Origin: an uncultured Rickettsiella sp.
GTDB lineage: Bacteria; Pseudomonadota; Gammaproteobacteria; Diplorickettsiales; Diplorickettsiaceae
NCBI GenBank assembly: GCA_947058615.1
Contig: CAMSHF010000006.1
Location: forward strand, 1 to 64,000
Direction: 5' to 3'
Length of the DNA: 64,000 bases
Position numbers and translations under genes: made by a program. The notes under the pieces are model-generated. The model was not told the origin of the DNA. It saw nothing but the letters and a program-made list of their open reading frames with translations, and did no database searches. Below, piece after piece: positions 19,008-30,375 of this stretch. Numbering within the stretch: the stretch's first letter is position 1; each line of letters begins with the position of its first letter.

Positions 19008-19158
19008 TTGGCATTATCAGGAATTAATAAATTGGATGAAAACGATAACACAATTTCGTATATACTCTTCGCACAGAAATTTTTGTCTGTGTTGTCGTTT
19101 TACTCGTATCCTGATGTAGACAGCATAATTTCAATTAATCTTTAATTCATGGGTTTTT

Positions 19159-20745
19159 ATGTCAGAAGAATCGTATCCGGCAGAAATTTTGTCACGAAGA
19201 ACGTTTGCAATTATCTCTCACCCCGATGCGGGCAAGACGACATTGACAGAAAAACTATTGCTGTGGGGAGGTGTCATACAACTGGCCGGAATGGTTAAAG
19301 CACGTAAAGCGGCGCACCATGCCACTTCGGATTGGATGGCTTTAGAAAAAGAACGAGGAATTTCTGTGACAACTTCCGTTATGCAGTTTCCTTATCAGAA
19401 TTGCATTTTTAATTTATTAGACACGCCGGGCCATGCTGATTTTTCTGAAGACACTTATCGTACCTTAACAGCTGTTGATTCTGCTTTAATGGTGATTGAT
19501 GCCGCTAAAGGTGTAGAACCGAGGACAAAAAAACTATTAGAGATTTGTCGTTTACGCCAGATCCCCATTTTGACGTTTATTAATAAAATGGATAGAGAAG
19601 CGCGTACACCCATCGAGCTATTAGACGATATTGAATCCACATTGGGAATAGCTTGTGTGCCGATCACTTGGCCCATAGGCATGGGAAAACAATTTAAAGG
19701 TATTTATCACACCTTAGAAGACCAAGTTTATTTTTATGCACCGTCCAGCAATTTAAAACGTAGAGACAGTGAATGCTTTACGGGTCTTAATCATCCCAAA
19801 GTAAAAGAACGAGTTGGCATTTTATTTGATGAATTACAGGATGAATTGGCCCTAATTAAAGGGGCCAGTGTTGATTTTAATGAGCAGGAATATCTTGCCG
19901 GAAACTTAACGCCTGTTTTTTTTGGTTCAGCGATTAATAATTTTGGTATACAAGAATTATTAGAAGCCTTTGTAAAGTATGCACCAAGTCCACAGGCAAG
20001 AGTAACCGATGTGCGCATTGTGCATCCAGAAGAAACGAATTTCAGTGGATTTGTATTTAAAATTCAAGCGAATATGGATCCGGCACATCGCGATCGTATT
20101 GCTTTCTTACGATTGTGTTCTGGAAAATATACGCCCGGTATGAAATTATTCCATGTCCGAACTCAGCGTGGGATCACAGTGCATAATGCACTGACTTTTA
20201 TGGCGGGCGACAGAGTGAGAGCCGAAGAGGCATGGCCTGGAGATATTATTGGTTTGCATAATCATGGCACGATACAGATAGGCGATAGCTTCACATTAGG
20301 TGAAAACTTAAAGTTCACAGGTGTTCCTTCGTTTTCACCGGAATTATTTCAGCGAGTTCGCCTAAAAGATCCATTAAAGTCTAAAGCCTTATTAAAAGGC
20401 TTAACGCAATTAACCGAAGAAGGTGCGATACAAATTTTTAAGCTTTTGAGCCGTAGTGAATTAATTTTAGGAGCCGTGGGTGCTTTGCAGTTTGATGTAG
20501 TGGCTTATCGATTGAAACACGAATATAGAGTGGAATGCGCTTATGAAGCGGCTCCTATTATGGCAGCACGTTGGGTCAGTGCAGAGGATAATAAACAATT
20601 AAAAGAATTCCAACATAAAGTGATTTTAAACTTAGCACATGATGCTAAAGAAAATCTGGTTTATTTAGCGCCAAGTCAAGTTAATTTAAAATTAACTATG
20701 GAACGGTGGCCGGGCATTCATTTTTCACAATTAAAAGAGATCTAA
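19159..20745 (+). CDS. prfC: peptide chain release factor 3
   Basis: A 528-residue translational GTPase that recycles RF1/RF2 after termination. The G1 motif is [13 protein letters not shown] (near residues 20-32), followed by the [11 protein letters not shown] switch I, DTPGHADF (G3) and NKMDR (G4); the spacing and the later CSGKYTPGM and [14 protein letters not shown] blocks match RF3 rather than EF-G. Length equals E. coli RF3. It is monocistronic: upstream is the divergent tRNA-Ser promoter region, and downstream it converges with minC 59 nt away. Confidence 0.96.
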   Translation: MSEESYPAEILSRRTFAIISHPDAGKTTLTEKLLLWGGVIQLAGMVKARKAAHHATSDWMALEKERGISVTTSVMQFPYQNCIFNLLDTPGHADFSEDTYRTLTAVDSALMVIDAAKGVEPRTKKLLEICRLRQIPILTFINKMDREARTPIELLDDIESTLGIACVPITWPIGMGKQFKGIYHTLEDQVYFYAPSSNLKRRDSECFTGLNHPKVKERVGILFDELQDELALIKGASVDFNEQEYLAGNLTPVFFGSAINNFGIQELLEAFVKYAPSPQARVTDVRIVHPEETNFSGFVFKIQANMDPAHRDRIAFLRLCSGKYTPGMKLFHVRTQRGITVHNALTFMAGDRVRAEEAWPGDIIGLHNHGTIQIGDSFTLGENLKFTGVPSFSPELFQRVRLKDPLKSKALLKGLTQLTEEGAIQIFKLLSRSELILGAVGALQFDVVAYRLKHEYRVECAYEAAPIMAARWVSAEDNKQLKEFQHKVILNLAHDAKENLVYLAPSQVNLKLTMERWPGIHFSQLKEI

Positions 20746-20804
20746 ATTAATAAAGTAATTTAAAAATAGAGCAAGCACCTAACGGTACTGAAGCTTTAGG
20801 GTAA

Positions 20805-21515
20805 TCAAGTAATAAGCTGTTTTATGTGTAAGCGTTCTTGCTCTAAAAAGATCTGTACGCTACTACTGTTCGATGTTTTCTGTAGATCTTCGCTTAACCA
20901 ATAATGCCCCGCAATGGCAACAAGCTCAGCTTCTAAGTTTTGACAAAAAATGTGTGCTTGCGGATTCCCGGTGACACCCGCCAGGGCTCGACCTTTCAAT
21001 CGGCCATAAATATGGATATTCCCATCGGCTAAAAGTTCTGCGCCAGGACTGACAGAGGCAATGACAATTAAATCACTATTTTTTGCATAAATTTGCTGAC
21101 CCGAACGTACGGGTTGCGTAATTAACTTAGAGTGATTAAACAGTGAAGGGGTGTTTACCTTAGTAGAAGGTTCGGCAGATTCATTTTTTATATTAGCGAA
21201 AAGTGCAAGGCCTGATTGTATTGCAAAAGTTTGTTGCTCAGCACTACCACCACGTACACCGACGGGAATTAAACCATAGGCACGAAGGCAACTGATAATC
21301 GCAGGAAAATCGACAGGTCCGCACGAAGGAGGTAAGGAAAATAAATCTAAAATAACAGGTAATTGCTGGAAAAATCGTGGAGTTTGATCGACTAAAGGTT
21401 TTAATTGTTGATGAAAACATTGCGCGTCGGCAGTTAATAAATGCAATGTTGTTAATGTGAAAAGACTTGCCTTTAATTTAAAGGCTTCTTGTGATGCCCC
21501 CATCAAACTGTGCAT
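20805..21515 (-). CDS. minC: septum site-determining protein MinC
   Basis: A 236-residue division inhibitor that blocks FtsZ polymerisation away from mid-cell. The N-terminal domain (about 10-110) is the FtsZ-facing MinC_N fold. After an Asn/Ser/Thr-rich linker the C-terminal beta-helix follows, with GQQIYAKNSDLIVIASVSPG and DGNIHIYGRLKGRALAGVTG, the part that binds MinD. Unusually it is not followed by minD and minE: prfC converges directly downstream, so any partners must be encoded elsewhere. The start ATG is followed by LMGASQEAFKLKAS. Nothing else is visible in the 187 nt between it and the divergent fadD. Confidence 0.9.
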   Translation of the reverse strand: MHSLMGASQEAFKLKASLFTLTTLHLLTADAQCFHQQLKPLVDQTPRFFQQLPVILDLFSLPPSCGPVDFPAIISCLRAYGLIPVGVRGGSAEQQTFAIQSGLALFANIKNESAEPSTKVNTPSLFNHSKLITQPVRSGQQIYAKNSDLIVIASVSPGAELLADGNIHIYGRLKGRALAGVTGNPQAHIFCQNLEAELVAIAGHYWLSEDLQKTSNSSSVQIFLEQERLHIKQLIT

Positions 21516-21702
21516 AAATAATCCACCCTAGTTCACTATAGGAATGTCAAAATAACAATAACTAGGCATTATATACACATTGTACATCAAGATGCGAACA
21601 CGTCTTGCGCTTCTTTTTTTGAGAAGGCCATCGCTTCAAAGTAGGCTCAGTATGTACTAAAACTTAAGAAGAAAGTTCTCCTTTAATCTTCAAGGAAGTC
21701 AG

Positions 21703-23358
21703 ATGGAAAAGATTTGGTTAAATCGTTACCCACAACAAGTACCTGCCGAGATTAATCCAGATCGTTATCAATCGCTTGATAGATTATTTGCAGAGGCTTG
21801 CGAAAAATTTCGTTTACTTCCTGCATTAAGTTTCTTTCAGAAAACGATAAGCTATGCGGAATGGGCTGACCTAAGTCAATGTTTAGCCGCTTATTTACAA
21901 CAGCAATTAAAATTGAAAAAAGGAACTAAAGTGGCGCTGATGTTACCTAATTGTCCACAATATATGATATCTATTTTTGCCGTGTTGCAAGCGGGTTTTG
22001 TGGTGACTAATGTCAATCCATTTTATACCGCGCCTGAATTTACTCAACAACTCGAACATTCGGAAGCTGAGGTGTTAATTGTCTTAAGTAATTTTCTAGT
22101 GAATATTATTCATACACTTAAAAATACAAAGATAAAATACCTTATTACAACGCGTTTGGGAGACATGTTAACTTGGCCGCAATCTTGGTTAATCAATGTT
22201 TCGGCTGGGTGGCGTATGAAAAATCAAAGACACAAAAATGCAGCGATTCAGTCGACTCATTTTTTAACGGCTTTAAAGGTGGGTCGGGACTTAACCTTAT
22301 CCCCTGTGTCGATTGAACACGAAGATCTTGCATTTTTACAGTATACCGGCGGGACAACAGGAGTTCCTAGGGGGGCCATGCTAACCCATCGTAATATATT
22401 GGCAAATATCGAACAATTAACTGCTTGGGTTAGGCCGCTTTTACAAGAAGGAGAAGAGACATTTATTACGGCTTTACCTTTATACCACATTTTTTCTTTG
22501 ATGGTGAATGGACTTATGTGTGTGCGTTTAGGCGCTAAAAACCGCTTAATTCCTGACGCGCGGAATATTAAGCAGCTGATCCGGGTATTGGCAGGCTCAT
22601 CCTTTAGTACATTCTTGGGTGTTAATAGTTTATTTAAAACACTTTTAAGACATAACGCATTCAAAAAATTAGATTTTACCAATTTAAAGATTGCTCTAGG
22701 AGGGGGTGCCCCAATAGAGTCTAGCGTAAAACGACTATGGAAACAGACGACTGGAAAATTATTATTAGAGGGTTATGGTTTAACTGAAGCTTCACCGGTG
22801 GTTTGTGCACCGCCTTGGGATTTAGTGTTCGCGGGTGATCATGTGGGTTTACCGCTTCCCTCCACAGATATTCGTCTTTGTGATGAGAGAAATAATGAAG
22901 TAGGAATAGGGGAGATAGGTGAACTCTGCGTTAAAGGTCCTCAAGTCATGAAGAACTATTGGCAAGCGAAGCATGTTGAACAGGCGTTAACACCAGAGGG
23001 TTGGTTGTTAACGGGGGATTTAGCGCGTATTGATCATCAAGGCTTCGTGTTTATTACGGGTCGTAAAAAAGATCTGATTTTAGTTTCTGGTTTTAATGTT
23101 TATCCCGAAGAAATAGAAAGAGTTATTCAAAAAAATCCAAAAGTAAAAGAAGTGGCAGTGATAGGTGTCTTTTCCGATAAAACCGGCGAAGCCATAAAGG
23201 CCTTTGTCGTGAAAAAGGATCAAAGTCTCACTATAGAAGAATTATTAAATGATTGTCGTGCTTCACTCACAGGCTATAAGTTACCGCATGAAATTGTTTT
23301 TTTGAAATATCTTCCAAAATCTGAAATAGGAAAAATATTAAAAAAGGATTTACATTAA
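21703..23358 (+). CDS. fadD: long-chain fatty acid-CoA ligase
   Basis: A 551-residue member of the ANL adenylate-forming family, close in length to E. coli FadD (561). It activates long-chain fatty acids with ATP and CoA for beta-oxidation or lipid synthesis. Visible motifs are the P-loop-like YTGGTTGVPRGAMLTH (about 209-224), LLEGYGLTEASPV, the adenylate-contacting WLLTGDLARID, and the linker GRKKDLILVSGFNVYPEEIE; the catalytic lysine is in the C-terminal KSEIGKILKK. The N-terminus begins MEKIWLNRYPQQVPAEI as in proteobacterial FadD. CAAGGAAG precedes the ATG. It stands alone between minC and an unrecognised gene. Confidence 0.92.
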   Translation: MEKIWLNRYPQQVPAEINPDRYQSLDRLFAEACEKFRLLPALSFFQKTISYAEWADLSQCLAAYLQQQLKLKKGTKVALMLPNCPQYMISIFAVLQAGFVVTNVNPFYTAPEFTQQLEHSEAEVLIVLSNFLVNIIHTLKNTKIKYLITTRLGDMLTWPQSWLINVSAGWRMKNQRHKNAAIQSTHFLTALKVGRDLTLSPVSIEHEDLAFLQYTGGTTGVPRGAMLTHRNILANIEQLTAWVRPLLQEGEETFITALPLYHIFSLMVNGLMCVRLGAKNRLIPDARNIKQLIRVLAGSSFSTFLGVNSLFKTLLRHNAFKKLDFTNLKIALGGGAPIESSVKRLWKQTTGKLLLEGYGLTEASPVVCAPPWDLVFAGDHVGLPLPSTDIRLCDERNNEVGIGEIGELCVKGPQVMKNYWQAKHVEQALTPEGWLLTGDLARIDHQGFVFITGRKKDLILVSGFNVYPEEIERVIQKNPKVKEVAVIGVFSDKTGEAIKAFVVKKDQSLTIEELLNDCRASLTGYKLPHEIVFLKYLPKSEIGKILKKDLH

Positions 23359-23416
23359 TTTTTTATTATTAAATATTTTTTAATTTTATTAAAAATTTAT
23401 TACAAATAAAAATTAA

Positions 23417-23450
23417 TTGACAATTTTTTTTTATTAACTTAGCCTAAGTT
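23417..23450 (+). promoter_or_regulatory. operator-like palindrome with TTGACA
   Basis: A consensus-like TTGACA (23417-23422) is followed by a perfect inverted repeat AACTTAG-C-CTAAGTT (23436-23450) about 50 nt before the start codon of the unknown gene. No good -10 sits 17 nt from TTGACA, so the promoter assignment is weak. The dyad could bind a dimeric regulator. TTAA-rich half-sites are also what PmrA-type regulators use in Legionella and Coxiella, but I cannot claim a match. Confidence 0.3.
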
Positions 23451-23500
23451 TTAATAAAGCTAATACCAAAAAAATAATAAAAAATAGGCAATAGATATTT

Positions 23501-24961
23501 ATGAGATTAGAAGAATGTAATCAATTATTACAAGCATATAAAAAACAATTAAATGAAATTTCGCAAGATGATGTGGATTATAAATTATCAATCGCTTGTG
23601 CAGTAAATACATTTTTTAATAAAATAAAAAAATTAGATAAAGATTTTTTAAAATTTTATTTTAATACAGCCACTAAAGAAAATATTATAAAATCTGAAGT
23701 TAAAAAATATGCTTTTGATTATTTATTTTTATTGGTTATTAAAAATACAAAGATTCCTGAACTATTTGCTAGATTTTTTCCTGAATACCTTCAGTCGCAA
23801 CCAATAGTTCAGTCCAATTGGCGTATTATTTATTGGATAAAAAAATTTTTTTCTTGGTTGTTTAAACCTAAATTAAATCTTCATAATTCTCAAGAGGCTA
23901 ACAATTTATTAAAGGCTATCAGAAACATACAATCTCGTATGGCGCGTCGTCCATTGCCCCTTAATTTAGAAATAGAGTATTTTTCTTTAGAAATGACGGA
24001 GTATAGTGCTTTTGATTCTATCATAGAGAAATTTTTTAAAAAATCTTCGTCCATAATTCCTACTATTTTTTATGGAAATGAATTCCTAGAAAAAAAAGAA
24101 AATTTCTTCGAAGTTCAATTAGAATTTTTATCTAAAAATGAGATTAGAGAAGTTTTAGATGTAATTAATTTAAGGCTATTCGATACGGATATTAAAAAAA
24201 TTCTAAAGGAAAAGAATAACTATTTTCAACAATACCTTGCTAGTCTAGAGGCTGGGATAGAGAAACGAACCTCATTAATTCCTTTTCATACCCAAGCTAC
24301 TTACTCGAATAAAGATTTAAAAACATTCACTTCTGAATTTAAGCAATCATTGACGTTAAATATTAGTCAGATTCAGTTTATTTATCAATTTTTTAATAAA
24401 AATTTCAATAAAATAATTCAGAAGTTTGATTATGGAAATCTTTCCGCTCTTTATAAAAATTTAACTGAATTAGGAAAGATTCTCTATCAGGATGAAAACC
24501 TATTTTTTCATACAATTAATCAAGATTCTAGTAGAGATTATATAACAGGGTTATCTAAGACGTTAGATACGCTGGAAAAACTTGCTAAACCTCTTCAATT
24601 TATTGCAAAAAAAGAAATAGATTCTAAAACCTTAGCGAAGGATATACTTGAATTCAGTGGGCATATTTTATGTCATATTTCAGTGATAAAAGAAAATATG
24701 AAACCATACACAAAAAATGTTGATTTTATTATGCGCGGCGGTGTTTCTTGTAAAGATTTTAGTTCGACTTCGGATTTTGAAACTGAATTTGATACCTCGG
24801 ACGTAATAAGCTTAGATTCGGCGCGAGAAGAAGCTGAAAATTATCCAAGACATTATAGACCATTTTATCATGTGACTTTATCACGAAAAAAACTTAGTGA
24901 TGATGAAGTAGACAGTGCCTATTCAGATGCATCATCTCAACTCTCGTTTTTTAGGAAATAA
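23501..24961 (+). CDS. unrecognised 486-residue protein, candidate effector
   Basis: I do not recognise this family. The protein is highly charged, rich in Lys, Phe, Ile and Asn, with no signal peptide; one hydrophobic, tryptophan-containing patch (IIYWIKKFFSWLFK, about 109-122) could be a membrane-contact helix. Otherwise it looks mostly helical, with possible coiled coil. The last ~75 residues change character, becoming Ser- and acid-rich (TSDFETEFDTSDVISLDS; SDDEVDSAYSDASSQ). The DNA is much more AT-rich than neighbouring housekeeping genes. It sits between fadD and a PmrAB-like system and has its own leader with a dyad. These traits resemble Dot/Icm effectors of Legionellales, but that is inference. 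Confidence 0.6.
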   Translation: MRLEECNQLLQAYKKQLNEISQDDVDYKLSIACAVNTFFNKIKKLDKDFLKFYFNTATKENIIKSEVKKYAFDYLFLLVIKNTKIPELFARFFPEYLQSQPIVQSNWRIIYWIKKFFSWLFKPKLNLHNSQEANNLLKAIRNIQSRMARRPLPLNLEIEYFSLEMTEYSAFDSIIEKFFKKSSSIIPTIFYGNEFLEKKENFFEVQLEFLSKNEIREVLDVINLRLFDTDIKKILKEKNNYFQQYLASLEAGIEKRTSLIPFHTQATYSNKDLKTFTSEFKQSLTLNISQIQFIYQFFNKNFNKIIQKFDYGNLSALYKNLTELGKILYQDENLFFHTINQDSSRDYITGLSKTLDTLEKLAKPLQFIAKKEIDSKTLAKDILEFSGHILCHISVIKENMKPYTKNVDFIMRGGVSCKDFSSTSDFETEFDTSDVISLDSAREEAENYPRHYRPFYHVTLSRKKLSDDEVDSAYSDASSQLSFFRK

Positions 24962-25001
24962 TTAGCTAGGGCTTACCATGCCAATCTGCCGTAAAGTTAC
25001 T

Positions 25002-26414
25002 TTATTTTGGAAAACGAACTTCAACTTGGAGTCCAGTGCCTTCTTTAGGCACATCTAATGCAATCGATCCTTTATGTAGTTTTGTTATTTGTTCTACAAT
25101 AGCAAGCCCTAAACCACTACCTTGTGCATTAGTTCCTAAGGCACGGAAAAAACGTTCAAATACACGTGCGCGTAACTTGTCAGGGATTCCTGGTCCGTTA
25201 TCGATGACTTGTAAGATGATGAAGTTCGATTGATTAAAAATAACGACCTTAATAACTCCTCCAGTCGGTGTGTAACGAATTGCATTATCAACCAGATTAC
25301 GGATTAAAACATGTAAACCCGTGGTATTACCTCGTAGTTTATAGTCAGAATCCTTTGCGATTAATTCAATTTCAATTTGTTTAAGAATAGCTTGTGGTGC
25401 TAACTGGGCAATGACTTCAGCGGCGATACGCGACAAATTCACTTGCGTAAAATGTTCTGGCATGATGGTTTCAGGGCTTAATCGACAGAGTGTTAGTAAT
25501 TGTTGAATGACATGTGAACAGCGATCAACACTCGCAATGACCTGCTTTAAGTGCGAATGACATTCCTGTGGGTCCGTGGTTTTGAGCGCGACTTGAGCTT
25601 GTGTTTTTAAGGCGGCAAGCGGTGTATGTAATTCGTGGGCGGCGTCGGCAGCAAAGCGTTGTTCACGTTCAAAAGCTTGTTGTAAGCGAAAAAAAAGTTT
25701 ATTTAACTCATCAACCAAGGGACTTATTTCTACAGGTACTTCATTGAGATCAACAGGGTCTAAATGGTCGGCAGCTCTTTCTGTCATTTCTTTAGCAAAA
25801 AAACGGATGCTTTTTAATCCGCTACCAATAATTAGCCATATAAAAATCCCTGATAAAGGATAAATAAGAAGAGTAAGATAGGTGTCGCTGACCAGCATGT
25901 CGTGGATCATCATGTTGCGCGCAGCATATTGTTCGGCTAAGACCAAAATGATACCGCGTTTTCTATCGTAAATAGTATAGGTACGCCATTTTTGACCATC
26001 GATAATTTTGTCATTGAGTCCTGCTTTACTGATAAGTGGTACGGCCGGTGTTTTTTCTGAACTTAATAGCAATTTTCCATCGCCATCCCATAGTTGAAAC
26101 TTATAACGGAGTTTCGTTTGAGCGATAGTTATCCCATTCAATGATAAATTAGACGAGAATTTTTTTTTTAGCATATTCCCGCCCCTATTGATTTGCGATT
26201 GAATAAGTCTAAGTGTCTCCGGTGTTAAAAAAAGTGGATTATTCGTAATGGTTTTGAGCAGCGAGCCTGTTTCTACCAATGAATTATCTAGACCCACATT
26301 AATTGCTTGATAGTCTATATAATAATTACCGAAAGCGGTGATGATGATAGTCGCAATAACGGTGGTTAATAGATTAAATAATAAAAAACGCCTAATCGAA
26401 AAAATGGTGAACAT
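25002..26414 (-). CDS. sensor histidine kinase, QseC/PmrB type
   Basis: A 470-residue inner-membrane kinase. It has a transmembrane helix at about 10-30, a periplasmic sensor of roughly 145 residues, a second helix at about 178-200, a HAMP-like linker, the phospho-acceptor H260 in AADAAHELHTPLA, an N box LIRNLVDNAIRYTP, and G boxes DNGPGIP and GSGLGLAIVEQI. The architecture and the AADAAHELHTPLAAL H-box are those of QseC/PmrB/TctE-like kinases. It overlaps the regulator gene by one base, so the two are translated together. The signal is unknown; PmrB homologues respond to acid pH, Fe(III) or cationic peptides. Confidence 0.88.
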   Translation of the reverse strand: MFTIFSIRRFLLFNLLTTVIATIIITAFGNYYIDYQAINVGLDNSLVETGSLLKTITNNPLFLTPETLRLIQSQINRGGNMLKKKFSSNLSLNGITIAQTKLRYKFQLWDGDGKLLLSSEKTPAVPLISKAGLNDKIIDGQKWRTYTIYDRKRGIILVLAEQYAARNMMIHDMLVSDTYLTLLIYPLSGIFIWLIIGSGLKSIRFFAKEMTERAADHLDPVDLNEVPVEISPLVDELNKLFFRLQQAFEREQRFAADAAHELHTPLAALKTQAQVALKTTDPQECHSHLKQVIASVDRCSHVIQQLLTLCRLSPETIMPEHFTQVNLSRIAAEVIAQLAPQAILKQIEIELIAKDSDYKLRGNTTGLHVLIRNLVDNAIRYTPTGGVIKVVIFNQSNFIILQVIDNGPGIPDKLRARVFERFFRALGTNAQGSGLGLAIVEQITKLHKGSIALDVPKEGTGLQVEVRFPK

Positions 26415-27085
26415 TAATTATTTTCCTTCTCTGCCATATAGCCTACACCCCGTATTGTTCGAATAAAATGAGTATTGACTAATTTTTTTCGTAGATTATG
26501 GACATGGACTTCGAGCGTGTTACTGTCAATTTCATCGTCCCAACCATAGAGGCATTGATTAAGCGAATCACGCGAAACAACGTGGCCGGCATTTTCTAAT
26601 AGTTTTTGTAGCAAACTAAATTCACGACGAGACAGATTAATGGCTGATCCTTTGAGCGTGACCGTAAATGAACTGGGGTCTAATTCAATATCGCGGTATG
26701 TCAACAGAGGGGCGGCGCGATTACTAGAAAAACGTCGCTGTAAAGCCCGAATTCTGGCAGAGAGTTCATCTAAGTCGAAAGGCTTAGTTAAATAATCGTC
26801 AGCACCACTATCTAAACCCTTTATTCTATCTTCGATAGCATGGCGAGCGGTTAAAATGAGTACAGGCATTGTAATACCTGCTGCACGCATTTCACGGAGG
26901 ACACTTAACCCAGGGAGGCCCGGTAAATTTAAATCAAGTAGAATGACGTCAAATGTTTCTGTTTTGATAGAGCTTAAAGCAGTCCGTCCATCAGTGAGCC
27001 AGTCAACGGTATAGCCATATTGTTTGAGCCCTTTGTAAATCCCATCACCAAGTGCTCCATCATCTTCAACTAAAAGAATACGCAT
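26414..27085 (-). CDS. OmpR-family response regulator, QseB/PmrA type
   Basis: A 223-residue regulator. Its receiver domain carries the acidic pocket EDD (8-10), phospho-acceptor D51 in LLDLNLPG, and K in LTKPFD. The C-terminal winged helix has the OmpR signature LSRREFSLLQKLLENAGHVVSR, EVHVHNLRKKL and TIRGVGYM. The best relatives I can name are QseB, PmrA/BasR and TctD. In Legionella and Coxiella, PmrA of this type activates Dot/Icm secretion and effector genes (established for those genera; inference here). It is first in the operon; the kinase follows with a 1-nt overlap. Confidence 0.88.
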   Translation of the reverse strand: MRILLVEDDGALGDGIYKGLKQYGYTVDWLTDGRTALSSIKTETFDVILLDLNLPGLPGLSVLREMRAAGITMPVLILTARHAIEDRIKGLDSGADDYLTKPFDLDELSARIRALQRRFSSNRAAPLLTYRDIELDPSSFTVTLKGSAINLSRREFSLLQKLLENAGHVVSRDSLNQCLYGWDDEIDSNTLEVHVHNLRKKLVNTHFIRTIRGVGYMAEKENN

Positions 27086-27453
27086 AATTTGTCTCGTTAT
27101 TATTGTTATTTTTATTCAAATCGCATTTGAAGATGCGAATTTTTTTATCTTTTATTAGGGACGCAGCGCCCCACTTTTAAGGGTCATAGGCCAATACTTT
27201 GGCGTAAATTTTGTTCAAAATCCTCCATTATAAAATCTGTGGTTATATTTGTATATAAATAGACCGGTAAAGTCAAAGTGGGTCCCCTATCAATTTTAAC
27301 TAATAGAAGTATTAGCCTAAAACACCTATATAATGTGATGCTCAGTCTATTTCTGGATTTACATGAAAAACCCTCTTTTACGGTATGGTTTTTGTTATTA
27401 ACTTTATCTGTGGTACTCATTATATAAAGAACTTTATTACCAAAAAGGTAATT
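27086..27453. other. intergenic region between regulator and ligA
   Basis: These 368 nt hold no gene I can support. A hairpin with a T-run lies near the regulator end (27121-27146). At the ligA end ATTACC-AAAAA-GGTAAT (27436-27452) directly follows the ligA stop and may be a weak terminator. A minus-strand frame of 78 codons (27420-27184) and a plus-strand frame ending in a 29-codon hydrophobic peptide (ATG at 27338, FTVWFLLLTLSVVLII) are open, but neither has a convincing ribosome binding site. The regulator promoter must lie here. Confidence 0.4.
27121..27146 (+). terminator. intrinsic-terminator-like hairpin, plus strand
   Basis: The stem TCGCAT/ATGCGA with a 6-nt loop is followed by A and seven T on the plus strand, the shape of a Rho-independent terminator. 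It sits 36 nt upstream of the minus-strand regulator start, where no plus-strand gene ends. It may block antisense transcription entering the leader or act as a leader hairpin in the regulator mRNA. Confidence 0.35.
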
Positions 27454-30129
<2,676 letters not shown>

Positions 30130-30130
<1 letters not shown>

Positions 30131-30204
30131 TACATTGATTCCTCTTGTGAGAAGTATAAATTTTTACTTAAAAAATAAATGGTTTGAGCTATCGAAGTTT
30201 CCAT
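30130..30204 (-). CDS. possible 24-residue leader ORF before zipA
   Basis: On the minus strand AGGAG-6 nt-ATG begins a 24-codon frame (METSIAQTIYFLSKNLYFSQ...) whose TAA overlaps the zipA start as TAATG. The Shine-Dalgarno is better than that of zipA itself, so ribosomes ending the leader could feed zipA. It could also be chance in an AT-rich leader; I see no family match and no attenuator structure. Confidence 0.3.
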
Positions 30205-30261
30205 ATAGAACTCCTAATCCTGTTAATATAACAAAACAAAACGAGAAATAGTCTGATAAGG

Positions 30262-30299
30262 GGAATGTTTCTCCTTTTGAAAATCAAAATTTTCATTCC
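30262..30299. repeat. nested inverted repeat between smc and zipA
   Basis: GGAATG (30262-30267) pairs with CATTCC (30294-30299), and inside it TTTTGA pairs with TCAAAA around AAA. This 38-nt two-step hairpin lies in the 245-nt smc-zipA gap, otherwise empty apart from the small leader ORF. It has no T-tail in the direction of transcription, so it is more likely a processing or stability element than a terminator. Confidence 0.35.
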
Positions 30300-30375
30300 G
30301 AGATAAAGGGGCGTCAAACGATTTGCTCATGTCTTGCTATGTTTCCCCTAAATAAAGTAACAATTCATTGTAGGT

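Noticed and set aside
27184-27420. 78-codon minus-strand ORF in the regulator-ligA gap
   Set aside because: No Shine-Dalgarno, no recognisable features, and a competing plus-strand frame; most likely chance.
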